From: Tolypocladium sp. Sup5 PDA-1
Lineage: Eukaryota > Ascomycota > Sordariomycetes > Hypocreales > Ophiocordycipitaceae
Direction: 5' to 3'
NCBI GenBank assembly: GCA_000750105.3
Contig: JPHH03000021.1
Span: forward strand, 372,001 to 436,000
DNA: 64,000 bases
The position numbers and the translations under genes were made by a program. Positions within the stretch are counted from its first letter, which is position 1; the number at the start of each line of letters is the position of its first letter. Under the pieces are notes generated by a model. It was not told the DNA's origin. It worked only from the letters and a program-made list of their open reading frames with translations, and ran no database searches. This document shows positions 1-12,022 of the stretch, one piece after another.

Positions 1-2057
1 CGTCTCAGTGCGGCGCGGCGGTGGCTGTAGCTGCTTCAGACGACGGCCATCCTTGCCCCGACAACCAGAATTAGAATGGAATGCACGGGGTGCTCGTGCA
101 TACGAACGTACGTCGTATGCCAGCCCCCCAGATTGCCCGCAGACCTGACGCATCCGCTGAGACAGACGCTGCGCGGCAGAAAATAGAAGAGACCGGAGCT
201 CGGAGCACCGGTGGTTGAGCTGCTGCCAGTGCGGCGTCGCATTGGCCAATCACGGCCGGGGGATAACAAGCTTGTTACGATTTCTGGCTGTCTAATTGTA
301 TGGGCATGGGCGGGCTCACCTCGACCGGCCTCGGTGAGCAATCCGTGAGCATTGACGACGGCCGTCTCCATGGCTGTTTTGCCTCTGCCGTCGCTGTTTC
401 ATGCCAATTTCGACGTCTACCCACGTCTCTCGGCACTGCTTAGTGCTCCCGCACCCACATCTCCAGTGCGCACTCCCCAACATCATCGTCACCTGTCTAC
501 CTCCGTGCCTGTCCGTAGAAGCCAGCCGAATACCCGCGGCATACGTCGTACTCAACGCGCTGCAGCCGTCCCCGACCGCCGTCCGCTGGCCCCCCTTTGC
601 CGAGGAAGCACGGCCGAGGCGCGACGACAGCCGCCCAACAGCTATTTCGGGACAAATCGATGCGACAAGTCTTCGTCCCGGACACTCCGTTTCGACGTCG
701 TCCCTGACTATTTTCGCCCGCGCCCCCCCTACCATGCACACGTGCTGCGGGGGGGAGCCCGTTCGTCCCCGTCTTTTGCCTTGCGCATCTCGCTGGCGCG
801 TCCCGATCGACCTTTCTGGGGGGTGCCCCGGGTGCCATTGTAGAGCCGACGGCACGGTGGTTGTTGTCCATGCTGTAAGTTAGTCCGTACAGGCACGGGA
901 GGTCGACGGTTTCCAGGAGTCATCGCCTAGCCCCTTGCGGCTGCTGGCGGTCCCCACGGGGCGTGACAACCGACATCCCAGGCGCGAGCGAGCCCGCGGT
1001 GCACCTCGTGATCTGAAGATTCTTCCCCCAGCGGTGCTTGACGTGATTTGTACCCGCTTCCATGGACCATTGGTGCGCGCCGGATCCCGCCTGGCAGCTC
1101 GACGAGACAGAGGCACAGGCACTGGCACATCACGGCGGTTTGTCTTTGTCACAGGCAATTCAATCAGTCACTGTAGAAGATGCCGTTGATAACGAACTTC
1201 CTCCGATCTCGGCTCTGCCCCGGAGTCTGAGGCCCAGCGGCTAAGCCCAAAGGGTCGCCCATGCTCTTCAACCACCGCAAGCCACATCACCGCCCCTATC
1301 AATTCCCCAGCGTCGGGTAATTTTCTTCTTCATTTTTTTTCTGGCCCTTTCTCTCGCCCGTCTTGTTCCCAGAAGTCCCGTAATGATGCAATCGCGTCAC
1401 GCCCGTTCCCCAGTTGCTGTTTGTGGCTCGCTCGGCGCCCCGTCGGCTGGCCCCAGCAGGCGTTCCCGAGTCTATCCCACGGCTACCCGAGGATAGCCAC
1501 TCACCTGTCTAGACGCTGGCCACCAACAGCACTGCCTGGCCTTACGTACTAAGATCTCGCGCGCTGTCATGTAAACCCACGTCGCGGGCATGATCGACGG
1601 CTCTATTGGCAAATGGCGTGGGCCCGGGTGCCATTCTTTTCCTGTTCGAAATGTCCGTCTAAACTCCAAGAGGTCGACCAACTGGCGTTGGGACGAGCTT
1701 CGACGCAACGCCGGCACATCTGATACAAGCTAAACATCCTTTGGCACATCGCATGACGGGTACCCGGTCAGTCAATCCGTGCTCCCCAGGTGAGAAATGA
1801 TTATGCATCTGTCTCCTATCCCCCAGACACCGCTCTGCCAGTGTGCCCCGAGCCCAGACCCTTCCGGCCCGGTGTACGGGTAGTAAGTAGGTTATGATAC
1901 AAAGGCGGTCCAACCTCAAGAGGAAGCCAGCCCGCATGCATCATGTTCTTAGCATCGGCCAGCCTCCCAGTCTCCGAGCAGAGTCGCTCGAGAACTTCGA
2001 TCAAGTCCTCTGCTAGGCGATGGACACGCCCCCCCTCGTCCAATCCGCAGCCGTCAA
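1..2057. other. Intergenic, no supported gene
   Basis: Open frames are short, overlap on both strands and contain no motif I recognise. A half-copy of the dispersed TAGTCCGTAC motif lies at 881-890. The last few hundred bases lie just downstream of the MPC1 stop codon and probably include its 3' UTR. A gene starting outside the window cannot be excluded. Confidence 0.5.
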
Positions 2058-2805
2058 TTACTTGCCAACGGCACTCTTGACCTTGTCCTCAACCTTCTCA
2101 ACTTTCTCCTTGGCCGCCTCGACGCCCTTCTCGAGGTCGAGCTTCTCCTTTCCTCCCCAGTTGTGGTATGACAGGTATCGATATCCTTGCGTGAGCTGGG
2201 CGCACTCGTTGACGAAGTGGCACGCGAACAAGAGGTAGTTCTTGGGCGTCACGGCGAGGGAGTAGCGCATAAAGGTCAAGGAGTAGATGCAGAGAGCGCC
2301 CGTCATCTGCCCGGAGATGCTGTAGAAAGTGTGTCAGCAAGGGGATCGGTCGGAGGCAACGGTTGGGTGGGCGACTCACAGGTCAGGGCTCTTCTGCGTG
2401 TCCAGGACAGCGGCAATGGGAATGCCAAAGTTCGACACGGGTCCCCAGAAGTCTGTTGTACCAAGAGGTCAGCATTTGCTCTCCGTGTGCAGTCGTTCCG
2501 CAAGCTCCGATGTTCGGTGCAGGCTCTCCTGAAGGTCTCGTCCATCACGGCACGGCGCCTGCGGGATGCGCCATTGGCCGCCCAGGACACCCAAGCCAGG
2601 CAATTCGCAAATCGTGTTGTTCCCACTTGACCCAGCCTGGGCGCGACCATCGCCGGAGAGCTCTGCCCTTTCCCAGTGCCTTCGCTGCGAGAGCTTGCGG
2701 AATGTACTGCTGTCATGGGGGTGGGCACGTACGGGTCGAGCAGACGTAGTTGAGCATCGGGTTCGCCCTGATCTTGGCGTTTGCCGCCTTTACAAGTGCC
2801 GCCAT
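2058..2805 (-). CDS. MPC1: Mitochondrial pyruvate carrier subunit 1 (MPC1)
   Basis: Small inner-membrane subunit that pairs with MPC2/3 to import pyruvate into the mitochondrial matrix. Three exons: 2805-2733, 2452-2380 and 2319-2058, giving 135 residues. Joining the exons restores the family core: a start of MAALVKAAN, then CSTHFWGPVSNFGIP (the His codon is split by intron 1), then ISGQMTGAL and SLAVTPKNYLLFACHFVNE. Introns have GTACGTGC and GTGAGTCG donors and CAG acceptors. The first intron, about 280 bp, is long for this genome. The C-terminal 35 or so residues are a charged lysine/glutamate-rich helix. Length, start and core all fit fungal MPC1, so the call is secure. The neighbouring esterase is on the same strand but functionally unrelated. 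Confidence 0.95.
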
Positions 2806-3371
2806 CTTGAAGCGCCGAACCGTCGGTTCGAGAGGGGCGCTGTGGTTGGGATTGGGGTTGATGCGAGGATATCTCTGAGGTATCTCCAGCCATCAGCGAT
2901 GGCGGCGATGCGCCGAATTTTGGCGGGTAGGACGGCGCGTCACGTGCTCTCAACGTTCACCTCCTAACCGCAACTTCTTGGTCGCTGCACCTCGTCTCAC
3001 GTCAATCGTTTTGGTTTCTCACACAACGGGACAGGACAGCCAATTCGAAGTCCCAACGGGCTTTCAAGTAATCATTTGGTCGATGCTTTACCTCTCAGCC
3101 GGATAGCTGCGACTATTGCCAAGTTGTCCGCTGTTTGGTGACGCACATTACATCGCAACCGACCAAGTTTTGTGGCTCAAGCTCTCTACACTGAAACCCG
3201 AACGACGAACATAGCCTGCAAGTGCAAAAGGTGCTTTTTACAGGCATTTATTTGCTCTACATATCCAGTGAATATACACCATCGAATCATGCGTTTCGAG
3301 GCACGAATTACGCAGTCGGCCTACGCAAACCGCACGGCAAAGGACAGTTCCCGTTATCTATCAAGTCAGGT
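2806..3371. other. MPC1 upstream region and esterase 3' flank
   Basis: About 570 bp between the MPC1 start and the end of the esterase reading frame. The part near 3080-3340 is clearly more A+T-rich than the flanking exons. I see no gene. Confidence 0.5.
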
Positions 3372-3512
3372 TCACGACCGATACGTGCCCATCTGCCAGT
3401 ACTCGCACCGCTTGTTCCTCGTCTCATCCACGGCCTTGCCGACGCCCTCCAGCCCAAAGGTCGTCAGCGTCGCGTCGTGGCCATACACCGGCCACTTGGG
3501 TAGCGAGCCCTA
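3372..3512 (-). pseudogene. Separated C-terminal coding remnant of the esterase
   Basis: Directly after the TAG at 3510-3512, 45 in-frame codons encode family-like sequence (PKWPVYGHDATLTTFG and a Cys-containing end) and finish at TGA 3372-3374. There is no GT donor around the TAG that would let an intron remove it. The tail is therefore either recently lost or reached by read-through. Confidence 0.7.
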
Positions 3513-5256
3513 GGCGTTGGGGCTGCCGAACTGGGCAAACTTGGTAAAGTACAGCTGCATGTCCCTTGCCAGCTTGGCGTCCGTCTGGTTGGTCTCGCTG
3601 TTGTAGAACGTGTAGGGCACGTCCTCGCCGTGCGTCCCGGGCGGCACCTGGAAGCGGTAGTTCCAGGTCTCGTTCTTGAAGGCGGTGCTCAGGTACCGCG
3701 TGTTGCAGGCGAAGACCAGCTCCGAGAAGAGCAGCACGCCGCGCTCGTTCTCCGTCTTGTACAGGTCCGTCTTGGAGGGCGGCGGGTACAGCTCCGTCAG
3801 GATGTACTCCATGTCCTCCTTGGGGATGCCCGGCAATGCAGTGTGGACCTTGGCCGTGACCTCGGCGTCCGTGTCGACGTCTGGCTGGATGTACGCGATG
3901 CCTTCGTGCGAGTTGTGGCCGAGCATCAGGTCCGGGGTCGAGTCGAACCGGCCCTCGAGCAGCAGGACGCCAGGCAAGTCGGGGACATATCCGCCGTCGA
4001 CAGTCGGGCCGAACGTGTACGTGCTGTTGGGCGAGTCGGCGATGACCTGGTTGTTGATCTTGAAAATGGTCTTCTGGTCGAGGGCAGCAAGCTCTGCGCC
4101 GTCGGTGATCTCGCGACCCGCAATCTTGCTGGCAGTGGCGAGTGTTCGCTTCCAGATGCCGGGGATGTCGAGAACGGTCTGCCAGCCGGGGCTCTGGACG
4201 ATGGCGCGGTTGAAGGGAGCCTTCTTCTTGCCGCCCTCTCCGGTGATGTGGTGCATGATGCTGCCACCGCCGGCAGACTCGCCAAACACGGTGATCTGGT
4301 TTGGGTCGCCGCCAAAGAGGTGGACGTACTTCTTCACCCTGTCGACCCGTCAGTGGTTGAGAAGCGAGGCCAGGAGGAACGGCAACATACCATTCCAAAG
4401 CCAGACGCTGGTCCTGCAGAGCAACGTTGGGGAAGACGTCCTTGTCGCCGTTGGCGTTGAGCCAGCCGAGCATGCCCAGGCGGTAGTTCAAGGCGACATA
4501 GACCATGCCCTTGCCGCCGTCGTCCTGGGAGCGCGCAATCAACCCAGCAGGGTTGTAGCCCTCGTCGTCCTTGAGGCCTGGTGAGAGTTAGCCTCGTCTT
4601 CCTTTGGCAGGCTCTTGTATGCAGCGCTTACCATAGACGTAGCCACCGCCGTAGATCCAGACCATGACCGGTGCTGCGCCGTGTCAGTGCACACTTCCTC
4701 ATAGATACACACAACAGAACCGACGCACCTCCTTTCCCCTTGCAGGGCTTCTTGTCCTTGTTGCCGACCTTCTTCTCGTACAGCTTCTTCGGGACCATGA
4801 CGTCCAGGAACAGGCAGTCCTCGTTCTGCTTGGGGTTGCTCTCAAGCTCCTCCCGGATGACGGACGCCGGCAAGCCGAGCCGCGCCGCCTCGAGCTCGAG
4901 GACCCAGTCCGGGTAGCCCTGCGGGCACATGTAGCCCACAGAGCCATCGTTGACGGTGCGGTTGACGGTCGACACGGGCACCGCGGGCTTGAAGCGGTAC
5001 TCACCCAGCGGGGGGTCGGCGAAGCGGATGTTCCTCCACGCGTAGAAGTCGCCGGTTTTCTGGGCGAACCAAGTTCAGTCAGGTTCCATGGCCATTGGCA
5101 GTCCTGGACGACTCTGGGCAGTCTTCTCACGTTCAACGCGCCCTGGTGAAGCGCGTATCCGAGGTCGACGACGGGCGGTTCGTCCCTGCGGGCCTGGATC
5201 GGGCCGGCGGACACGGCGGCGCCGAACGCAACGGCGGCAGACAGCACGCGGAGCAT
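3510..5256 (-). CDS. Secreted type-B carboxylesterase, C-terminus cut by an in-frame TAG
   Basis: Alpha/beta-hydrolase of the carboxylesterase/lipase type-B family, probably secreted and acting on ester or lipid substrates; the substrate is unknown. Five exons: 5256-5131, 5059-4729, 4673-4632, 4577-4391 and 4338-3510, giving 504 residues. A signal peptide covers about residues 1-18. All family landmarks are present: the oxyanion-side motif VWIYGGGYVYG, the nucleophile in FGESAGGGS (Ser250), the acid in GHNSHEG (Glu374) and the base in GTHGEDVPY (His465). The frame stops at TAG (3510-3512). The same frame then runs on for 45 codons to a TGA at 3372 and encodes the usual family tail (GSLPKWPVYG, then FGLEGVGKAVDE). 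The stop is therefore probably a nonsense mutation, a read-through site or a sequence error, not the ancestral end. The catalytic triad lies before the stop, so a truncated enzyme is conceivable. Confidence 0.88.
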
Positions 5257-6579
5257 CGTGGAGGGAATCGGCGCGACAGGACGCTCAAGTGACCGGAGAA
5301 TGCTGCTCTGCTCTCACTGCCCCTTCTCCCGCCAGCACCGAGGCAGCAAGGGCCGTGGTTAAATAGAACCAGCGGCCAGCCGGTTTGGCACCCCACCGTC
5401 AGCAACAAGGCCGGGTTGGGGTGTCTAAGCGTCGCTCAACCATCATCACCCTCGTGGCAGAGCTCCACTGCTCGGCTTGGATCTGCGGGTATCGAGCCTG
5501 GCAGGGGGGCTGGTGCGCTGACGGTAAGCATCGTTCTGGGTTCGCGGTGGTTAACTATGCCGCAACGAGCAGGTCAGCGTGTAAGTCGATGGGCCTTGCA
5601 TCCTTCATGGCAACGGCTCAGGCTGCCGAGGGCTCCGAGACTTGCGCCAACTACGACTATCGAACATCAAGTAAAGCAATTCAAATACCTGGGAATTGTC
5701 TCGATACTGACGATGGCGTTCTCTGGCGTTGAGCATTGAGCAGTTTAGGGGTTGTACTTCGTACATGTACGTACTTCCTCAAGTCCCATTTGTCCCCGTC
5801 CGTCCCGAAAGGCCCGGCCCGTGAGCCTCCGAGAGACCGAGACGGGCCGGGTCGGCGTCCCCCACCGCCTAACAAACAGCCGGCAGTTCGTTACGAGAGC
5901 TTCATATTTGCAGACGACCGACACGCGCGCATCGGCTACCTGCAACCCCCCCCCCCCGGGTCTCGGCTCCTGCGCTGCGGGTAACGGGCGGCACGCTAAG
6001 ACGGCATATCATTGGTACTCGAATATTCCGATCGAAATATCCCGATACCTGTCTATACCCCATCCCGTTTCGGCTATTACACATGACGGCCTTGACTACC
6101 GACACGGGCTGTCGGCGGAGACGAACCGCCACGACCGGCTGGATCCCAAACGGGCTTTGCATGAAGGACATTTGGCCGCAAGTGTACGTCGATATTGAGT
6201 CCCCACTGGGTTTATCCAGAGCCGAAGTTGCCCAAGGCGCATGTGAGACTGTGAATGGCCCAGGTTTCCGAGCACACGCGTGGAGACTGACGAGCATGTA
6301 CATCAACCTCAGTATGTATATTCAGCACGTAGAATTATGGATTATCTACTAAATGTAGGTCATGCCGTCCGACAGTGTCGTCAAGAAGCGAAAAGCGGTA
6401 CGAGTCTAATGCCATCCGGTACAACATATACAACCTCTCCCCGTCACTTCCCGGCTTGCAAGTATCCATCAGCTCGAAAAGCGAGCAATTAAGGCTTCCG
6501 GTTCGCTTTTTGATTCTTGTTTCAAGAGCCATTGCTCCCTCGAGTCATAACAGTCGTGAAATAAAACGGCAGGTCTGCT
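5257..6579. other. Intergenic between esterase and copper radical oxidase
   Basis: Upstream region of the esterase and 3' flank of the oxidase gene. It contains a run of 12 C at 5946-5957 and a GTACATGTAC palindrome at 5761-5770. I see no gene. Confidence 0.5.
5359..5365 (-). promoter_or_regulatory. TATA-like element upstream of the esterase
   Basis: The minus strand reads TATTTAA about 105 bp upstream of the esterase ATG (5256). Position and sequence suit a core promoter, but this is inference only. Confidence 0.35.
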
Positions 6580-9500
6580 TTAGACACCAGGTGTGGTGAA
6601 GCCATCGCCCTTTGGCCAGTTGCCAACCCCGGCGGGATCGCCGCCAATCCGGACAAACACGCCGACGGCAGGGATACCGCCATCCAGAACGAAGAACTGG
6701 TACCAGCCGGGGGGCGCAATGTACTTGCCCGGGGGAGACGTGACTGTGCAAGACGTGCCCGCGCAGGAAAAGTCCGGGAAGAGCGTACGCGCACCCATCG
6801 AGTTGCCGTGAGTACTGGACACGGAGCCGAGCAGCGAGACGCTGATGGCCCCGTTCTGCGCCGCGCCGCCCAGGTTGAAGGTAACCTTCAGGCCGTACGT
6901 CCAATCGGTGTTGGCAAGCTTGAACGTTGGGCGAGGCTTGCCCTTGAGGAGATATGGCGGCGTAAACGTCTCGACGCGGTACTCCTGGGGGTTGACGCCG
7001 TCCTGAGGATCCGAGCCTGAGACGAGCACACGACCGTCCAGGAGGGTGATGGCCTCGGAGTGGTACAGGCGGGCCACGGTCGTATTGGCCATGACGGTGA
7101 TTCGGCGTCCGATCGGCTTGGCCGGGTCGTAGAGCAGGGCGTTCAAGTTGGGATCCGTCGCCAGGCCGAAACCAGCAACGCCGTGGTGGGCACCGTTGAG
7201 GATGATGTACGTGCCGTCGGGCAGAGGAGCCATGCAAGGCATGACACGCATCGACGGCATACGCTCGAGCGCCCAGGTCGGCTTGGCCGAATCCGGGTAG
7301 GTGCTGACGCAGTTGTCCAGCGCGTTGGAAACCCCCTCGGTCGAGCCGCCGCAGATGAGGATGCCGAGCGGGTCGGTGTACGGCGCATGCTGAGGGAGCA
7401 AGACGGCAGTGCCTTCGAGCGGGTATGTGCGCCCGCCCTTGGGGTCGTTGACGGCACCGGGGATGTTGGGCAGGGTCTTGATGGTGGCGAACGTGTTCTC
7501 ATCCAGGATACGAGCCTCGTTCCAGTAGGCGGCGAAGATGCCTCCTGAGGGCAGGACGCAGACGAAGGGATACAGGTTGTTGGGGTCGGTGCGCTGGAGC
7601 CAGTCCATGTAGAGAGGCTTGGTGCCAGTGGCGGGCAGGATCTCCAGAGTCGGGACGGGAGCGCCGTTGGAGCCTACTTCTCCGCCAATGACGAGGACAG
7701 AGCCGTTGGCCATGTTCATGGTCGAGGGGTACCATCGACCGTCCTGGAGCTTGAGAACATTGACATTCTCTTGCCAATCGTTCTTGCCGGGGACACCAGC
7801 AGATCCATCGGGGGTGTATAGGCGAACGCCATATGTCGAGTCGCCAGACCAGCCACCGACGTTGAGCTGACGGCCAGCCTTGTCGGGCAGAGTTGTACCG
7901 CCGGCGCAGAAGATATCCGTCTTGACATGCATCGGCCGCCACGCAGCATTGAAGTCGTTGATCAGAGAAAGATCCAGTTCGTAGGCGCCAGTCGAGTTTG
8001 GCGGGCCGGTACCCCATTTCTCCAAGAAGGTAACCTTGCCGTTGATGGCCTGCGAGGTCATGAGCGGGATGCAGACGCCGCCAATGAGGAGGTCGTAGGA
8101 TCCGGCATCTGGGGAGCCCGCCTCGGGGAACGTCCACGAGTAGAACGGGTCACCCTTCCAAAAGTACGTCGTCAGGCGGCTGCCACCGCCACAGAGGGCC
8201 GTGGCATTCCCAGAGCAGGGCACGTTGCACTCCTTGTCGTCGACAATCTGGGCTCCGGCCGTCTGGATGTTGGCAGGGTCACCGCAGTAGCACTCCTTGC
8301 CGTACTCCAGGCCGGCCGCCATGTAACCGTAGTCGGCGCACTTCTGGAGACAGGCAGCCGGCGTCAGGTTGGTTTCGAAGAAGTTCTGCCAGAAAAAGGT
8401 GCGCTTTTGGTTGACGTTGTCCTGGACGCAGCCTGCATACGCCCAGCTGCCCACGTTGGGGATCACCTGGGGCGGTGCAAAGACCTGAGGCTCGCCCATG
8501 GACAAGATGCTCATCCTGCCTGGCCCGCCGCAGTTCTGCGTCTTGTCTCCGCCGCAGGGAGTATTGCAGTCGGTAGCAGTCTGGGCCTTAACGCCGCCGT
8601 TGACGATCTGGTTGCCGCAGAAGCACTGGGTGAAGTATTCCGCGCCGGCGACGCTGTAGCCGAGGTCAGAGCAAGCCTTTGCGCAGGACTGAAGGGTCCG
8701 GTTTGGGTCATCGGGGGCCTGGTAGTTAAGAATGCGGCCGTTGACTCCATCGACCCAGCATCCGTATGCTGCCCAGCCCTGTGGCAACCCAGTCTGCTGA
8801 GGGGCCCCTGTCGAGGAAGAAGAGACGCCAGACGAGGTGGTGCTGGGATCGACACCACTCCCCAGGGTGTATACGGACAACCGGTTGCCAGCCCCACAGT
8901 AGTCGCAGCTTGAGCCCGAACAAACCATGTTGCACTCAGAACCGGGCCGCTTCGTGGCACCAGCATTGAAGCTGTTGCCACAGTAGCACTCCCGCGAGTA
9001 CTCGACGCCGAAATACGAGAAGCCCGTGCAGAACTTGGCGCATGCGGCCAGCGTCATGGCATCGTCCGCGTACGTCTTGCCGCTCAGAGCCCGCATGTTG
9101 GTTGCTTCCGTGTAGCAGCCGTACGACGTCCAGTCGCCCACGCTTGTAGGCTGGCCCGGGCAGTTGCTCGGCGTCGGCGTCGCCGCCGCTGTCTCGGAGC
9201 GAGGCTCAATGGTACTGTGGTTACGTTTTAACATCAGATCGTCCAGATTCAGCACCTCTGAACTCAAAACTTGATCCAGATTGGGAAATTTTATGTTCCA
9301 CTCACCTCGTGCCTGTCGGGGCCTGATTGTTGTAGTTATAGACATTCAAATGGCCGCCTCCGCCGCAGAACTCGGAGCCGTTGCCATTGCAAGGCATGTC
9401 GCAGCCGCTATCCGCGGGTTTCCCACCATTGGAAATGGTATTGTCGCAGTCTGCAAGAGTATCAGTTTAGCGTCGGTGCTCGATGCGATCGTCGGGGACG

Positions 9501-10236
9501 GGGGGCTGGCACTTACAACACTCGCCTGCGTACTCGACACCAGCCAAAACATAGCCAGCAGCCTTGCAAGCTGCCGTGCACGCGGTCACTGTCATATTCT
9601 CACCGGGGATGGTGTTGATTCCATGCGTCAGCGCGCGACCCGTGGCTCCCTCGCTGCACCGCCCAGTCAGCCTTGCGATTCTCTCTGCTCAACTCGCGGC
9701 GCAACTTACGAGTAGCAGCCAATGGATGCCCAGCCGTCCACTCCAGGGTTCACCGTCGGGCCCTTGATTTCGGACGTCTGGTACAAAGTGAGCCGGTTCG
9801 GTCCACCGCAAGGTTGTGTTGCGTTTCCGCCGCATGACGTGCTGCAGTCTCCATCGGCCGCCTTGACTCCCCCGGCCGCGAGTTGATTGCCGCAATAGCA
9901 TTCGCTAGTAAACTCGGTTCCCGCATAAGGGAAACCCTTTCCGAGGCAGAACTGCACGCATTTGTCGTTTGTCATCTGGGCATCCGTCGTGTTGGCCAGG
10001 TTGATCGTCCGGCCCACGTCCCTGCACGCTAATCAGTCCACCTGTACGAAGTATACCATCATGTAAGTCGAACCGGGAGAAGCAAGTACGTACACATAGC
10101 AGCCCTGGTACTTCCAGCCATTGTCAAACCCTGGTGGAGCTACGAGGTCGCGTTTCTGCAGAGATGCGGCATGGCACGGGGCCAGCGAAGAAAGGAAAAA
10201 GACGGACAAGAATGGCGAAAGAGATGAGGCCTTCAT
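6580..10236 (-). CDS. Secreted copper radical oxidase (glyoxal-oxidase type, AA5) with five WSC domains
   Basis: Extracellular enzyme predicted to oxidise aldehydes or alcohols and release H2O2. Five exons: 10236-10094, 10021-9710, 9653-9517, 9450-9306 and 9214-6580, giving 1123 residues. A signal peptide (about 1-23) is followed by five WSC carbohydrate-binding modules. Each runs from a GCY- or GC-type start, through ECYCGN- or ECYCGD-like Cys patterns, to CGG.xRL. Introns interrupt the first two modules. From about residue 610 come a seven-bladed glyoxal-oxidase domain and a C-terminal DUF1929 domain. All copper/radical residues are identifiable: Cys682 (DIFCAGG) and Tyr741 (GRWYPS) for the thioether cross-link, Tyr963-His964 (YHSEA), and His1048 (STHGNSMGAR). 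Spacing resembles Phanerochaete glyoxal oxidase. WSC modules suggest attachment to fungal or plant cell-wall glycans. The exact substrate cannot be read from sequence. Confidence 0.93.
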
Positions 10237-10379
10237 GGTTACGGTCGAGGCACCAGAGGCGCAACAACACCAAAGGCAGAACAAGCGAAAGGATTCAGTG
10301 AGCGTGAGACTCCAACAAGTTGGGGTGAGGGAGGTGAAGCCGTGGGAAACTCAATGAGAACGCCGTGGACATGATTTCC

Positions 10380-10387
10380 ATATATTA
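10380..10387 (-). promoter_or_regulatory. TATA-like element upstream of the copper radical oxidase
   Basis: The minus strand reads TAATATAT about 145 bp upstream of the oxidase ATG at 10236, in an otherwise G+C-rich region. Core-promoter function is inferred. Confidence 0.35.
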
Positions 10388-12006
10388 TCCAGTGCACGCG
10401 CCCGCCCAGCCCATGCCCGAGACCCTTTCGCCCAATACGACGGGCTACCGGAAGGGCGAGCGGTAGCCTTGGCATGCCATCCACCGGGGACGACGGCGGG
10501 CTAATGTTACGGGGACAGGCCGGAGTGGAGAGCGGAAACAATGAATAGCTCGTGCGCTGGCAAGGCCGACAGGCGCAGGGGCAGCATCGGACGTGGTATG
10601 ATGTGAAGGATGGTCAGCAAGGGGACGACGAGCTGCTGCTCCGGGAAGGAGGGCAGCCATTAGCAGAAGGCCCTCAGCTCAGAGCCCAGGCTCTGTCCTG
10701 TCCAGGCTGGCCCCCATGGCGGCAAGGCGGCAAGGCGAGAACAAAGAAACGGCCAGGTCGAAAGGTGCCGTCGTCTGGAAGAGACGACCCGGCAGAGGCA
10801 TGGGTCGGAGCTTCAAGGTGAGCTAGGGGCGAGTGGGGAGAAGCCGGGGGTCCACGACTCCACGGCGCTATGCAGGTCAATGCAGCATTGGCGCCGTGAC
10901 AATACGAGACGAGGCTCTCGTTGCGGCTGTCCTGGTGCAGCATGCTGATGAGTTTGACTGTTGGTAGGCCTCCTTGGTGGGCTGAAATTTTCTCCTCGTC
11001 TTCATATGGCGTCAACCCTTGCTCAATGGATTTATATTGACCGAAAGGGTTTGGAGCCCCAGGCGCGGCGAGAGAATGCACGAGATCATAAGGGACTTGT
11101 TAGGCTTTCAGGAGTGGATGCTGTGACTGCACTGCCCCGGTTTGCTGCAGAGGAACAAATTTGCCAGCGCCTGATGTTCTCTCGGCGTCATCCCAGATGT
11201 CAAATTTCGACGACGCCGAGAGCTGGCGTCTCGCCTTGTGGTACGCGCTGCTGATGTGCCTAGTCGGGCGACCATACCACCTCGCACCGCGGAAACTGGA
11301 ACTGGCTGGCCAGACTGGAGATGAGGCTTGGTGACAGGGCTCGTTGTGATCTATGCGCGGACAGTGATACGAATACCAATGTGCTGTCGCATTGGTTGCT
11401 TCCTCAGCCGCGGTCGTCGGGGCTTGATTAGTCTGGTACGGCTGGGCTTTGGTGGGTGGTCTCGGGTTGTTGCCATGTTGCCCTGACTTGCAGGTCCAAG
11501 CAGGACCAGACGACCTCCGGATCTTCCCAGCGGCGTGGCGTTCCTCCATCTCATCAACCCCACGACCCCGAGGATCAGGATGACGAGAAGAGGTGTCACC
11601 ACCGACCCACCACCGGTTGACTCCGCCGTGTGATGTCTGAGGATCCTTGCCCTTGTCAAGATAAACCCATCATAATTCCGCGAGTGCCAGCCAGTACTCG
11701 TACGAAGCAGCCAAGAGCCTGGCGTGTCGTTGGACGAGAGCGGAGCGCGTGTCCACGCAAGTGACGCTGGCTTATTGTGACTATTGTCCTAAACTCTCGG
11801 CGGGGTGAGCCAGGCAGTTGGACCGTTAGACGCTCAGGAACACGAAAGCTTATGGTGGGAGTCCCCGCTGGGATGACCTCTTGGTGGCCGTGGCACGGGA
11901 GCGATCCGAGGGACCGAGTCCCATCACCGTTGTCTTCATTCGCTGTGTAGACCCCGTCTCGCTGGCCAGGTCCGTGTGTGGCGTTTTTGAGTGTCTGCGT
12001 AGTCCG

Positions 12007-12022
12007 TAGTCCGTACGGACTA
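12007..12022. repeat. GTACGGA dyad, perfect 16-bp palindrome
   Basis: TAGTCCGTACGGACTA is its own reverse complement and is flanked on both sides by further GTCCG copies. It is the most perfect member of a short motif found repeatedly outside exons in this window. Confidence 0.7.

Noticed and set aside
2058..10236. MPC1, esterase and copper radical oxidase as a co-regulated cluster
   Set aside because: They share a strand, but their functions and compartments differ and there is no biosynthetic backbone enzyme, regulator or transporter nearby.
11351..11659. Minus-strand frame with one hydrophobic segment (VVTPLLVILILGVVGL)
   Set aside because: A single membrane-like stretch without a signal, domain or recognisable flanking exons is not enough to call a gene.
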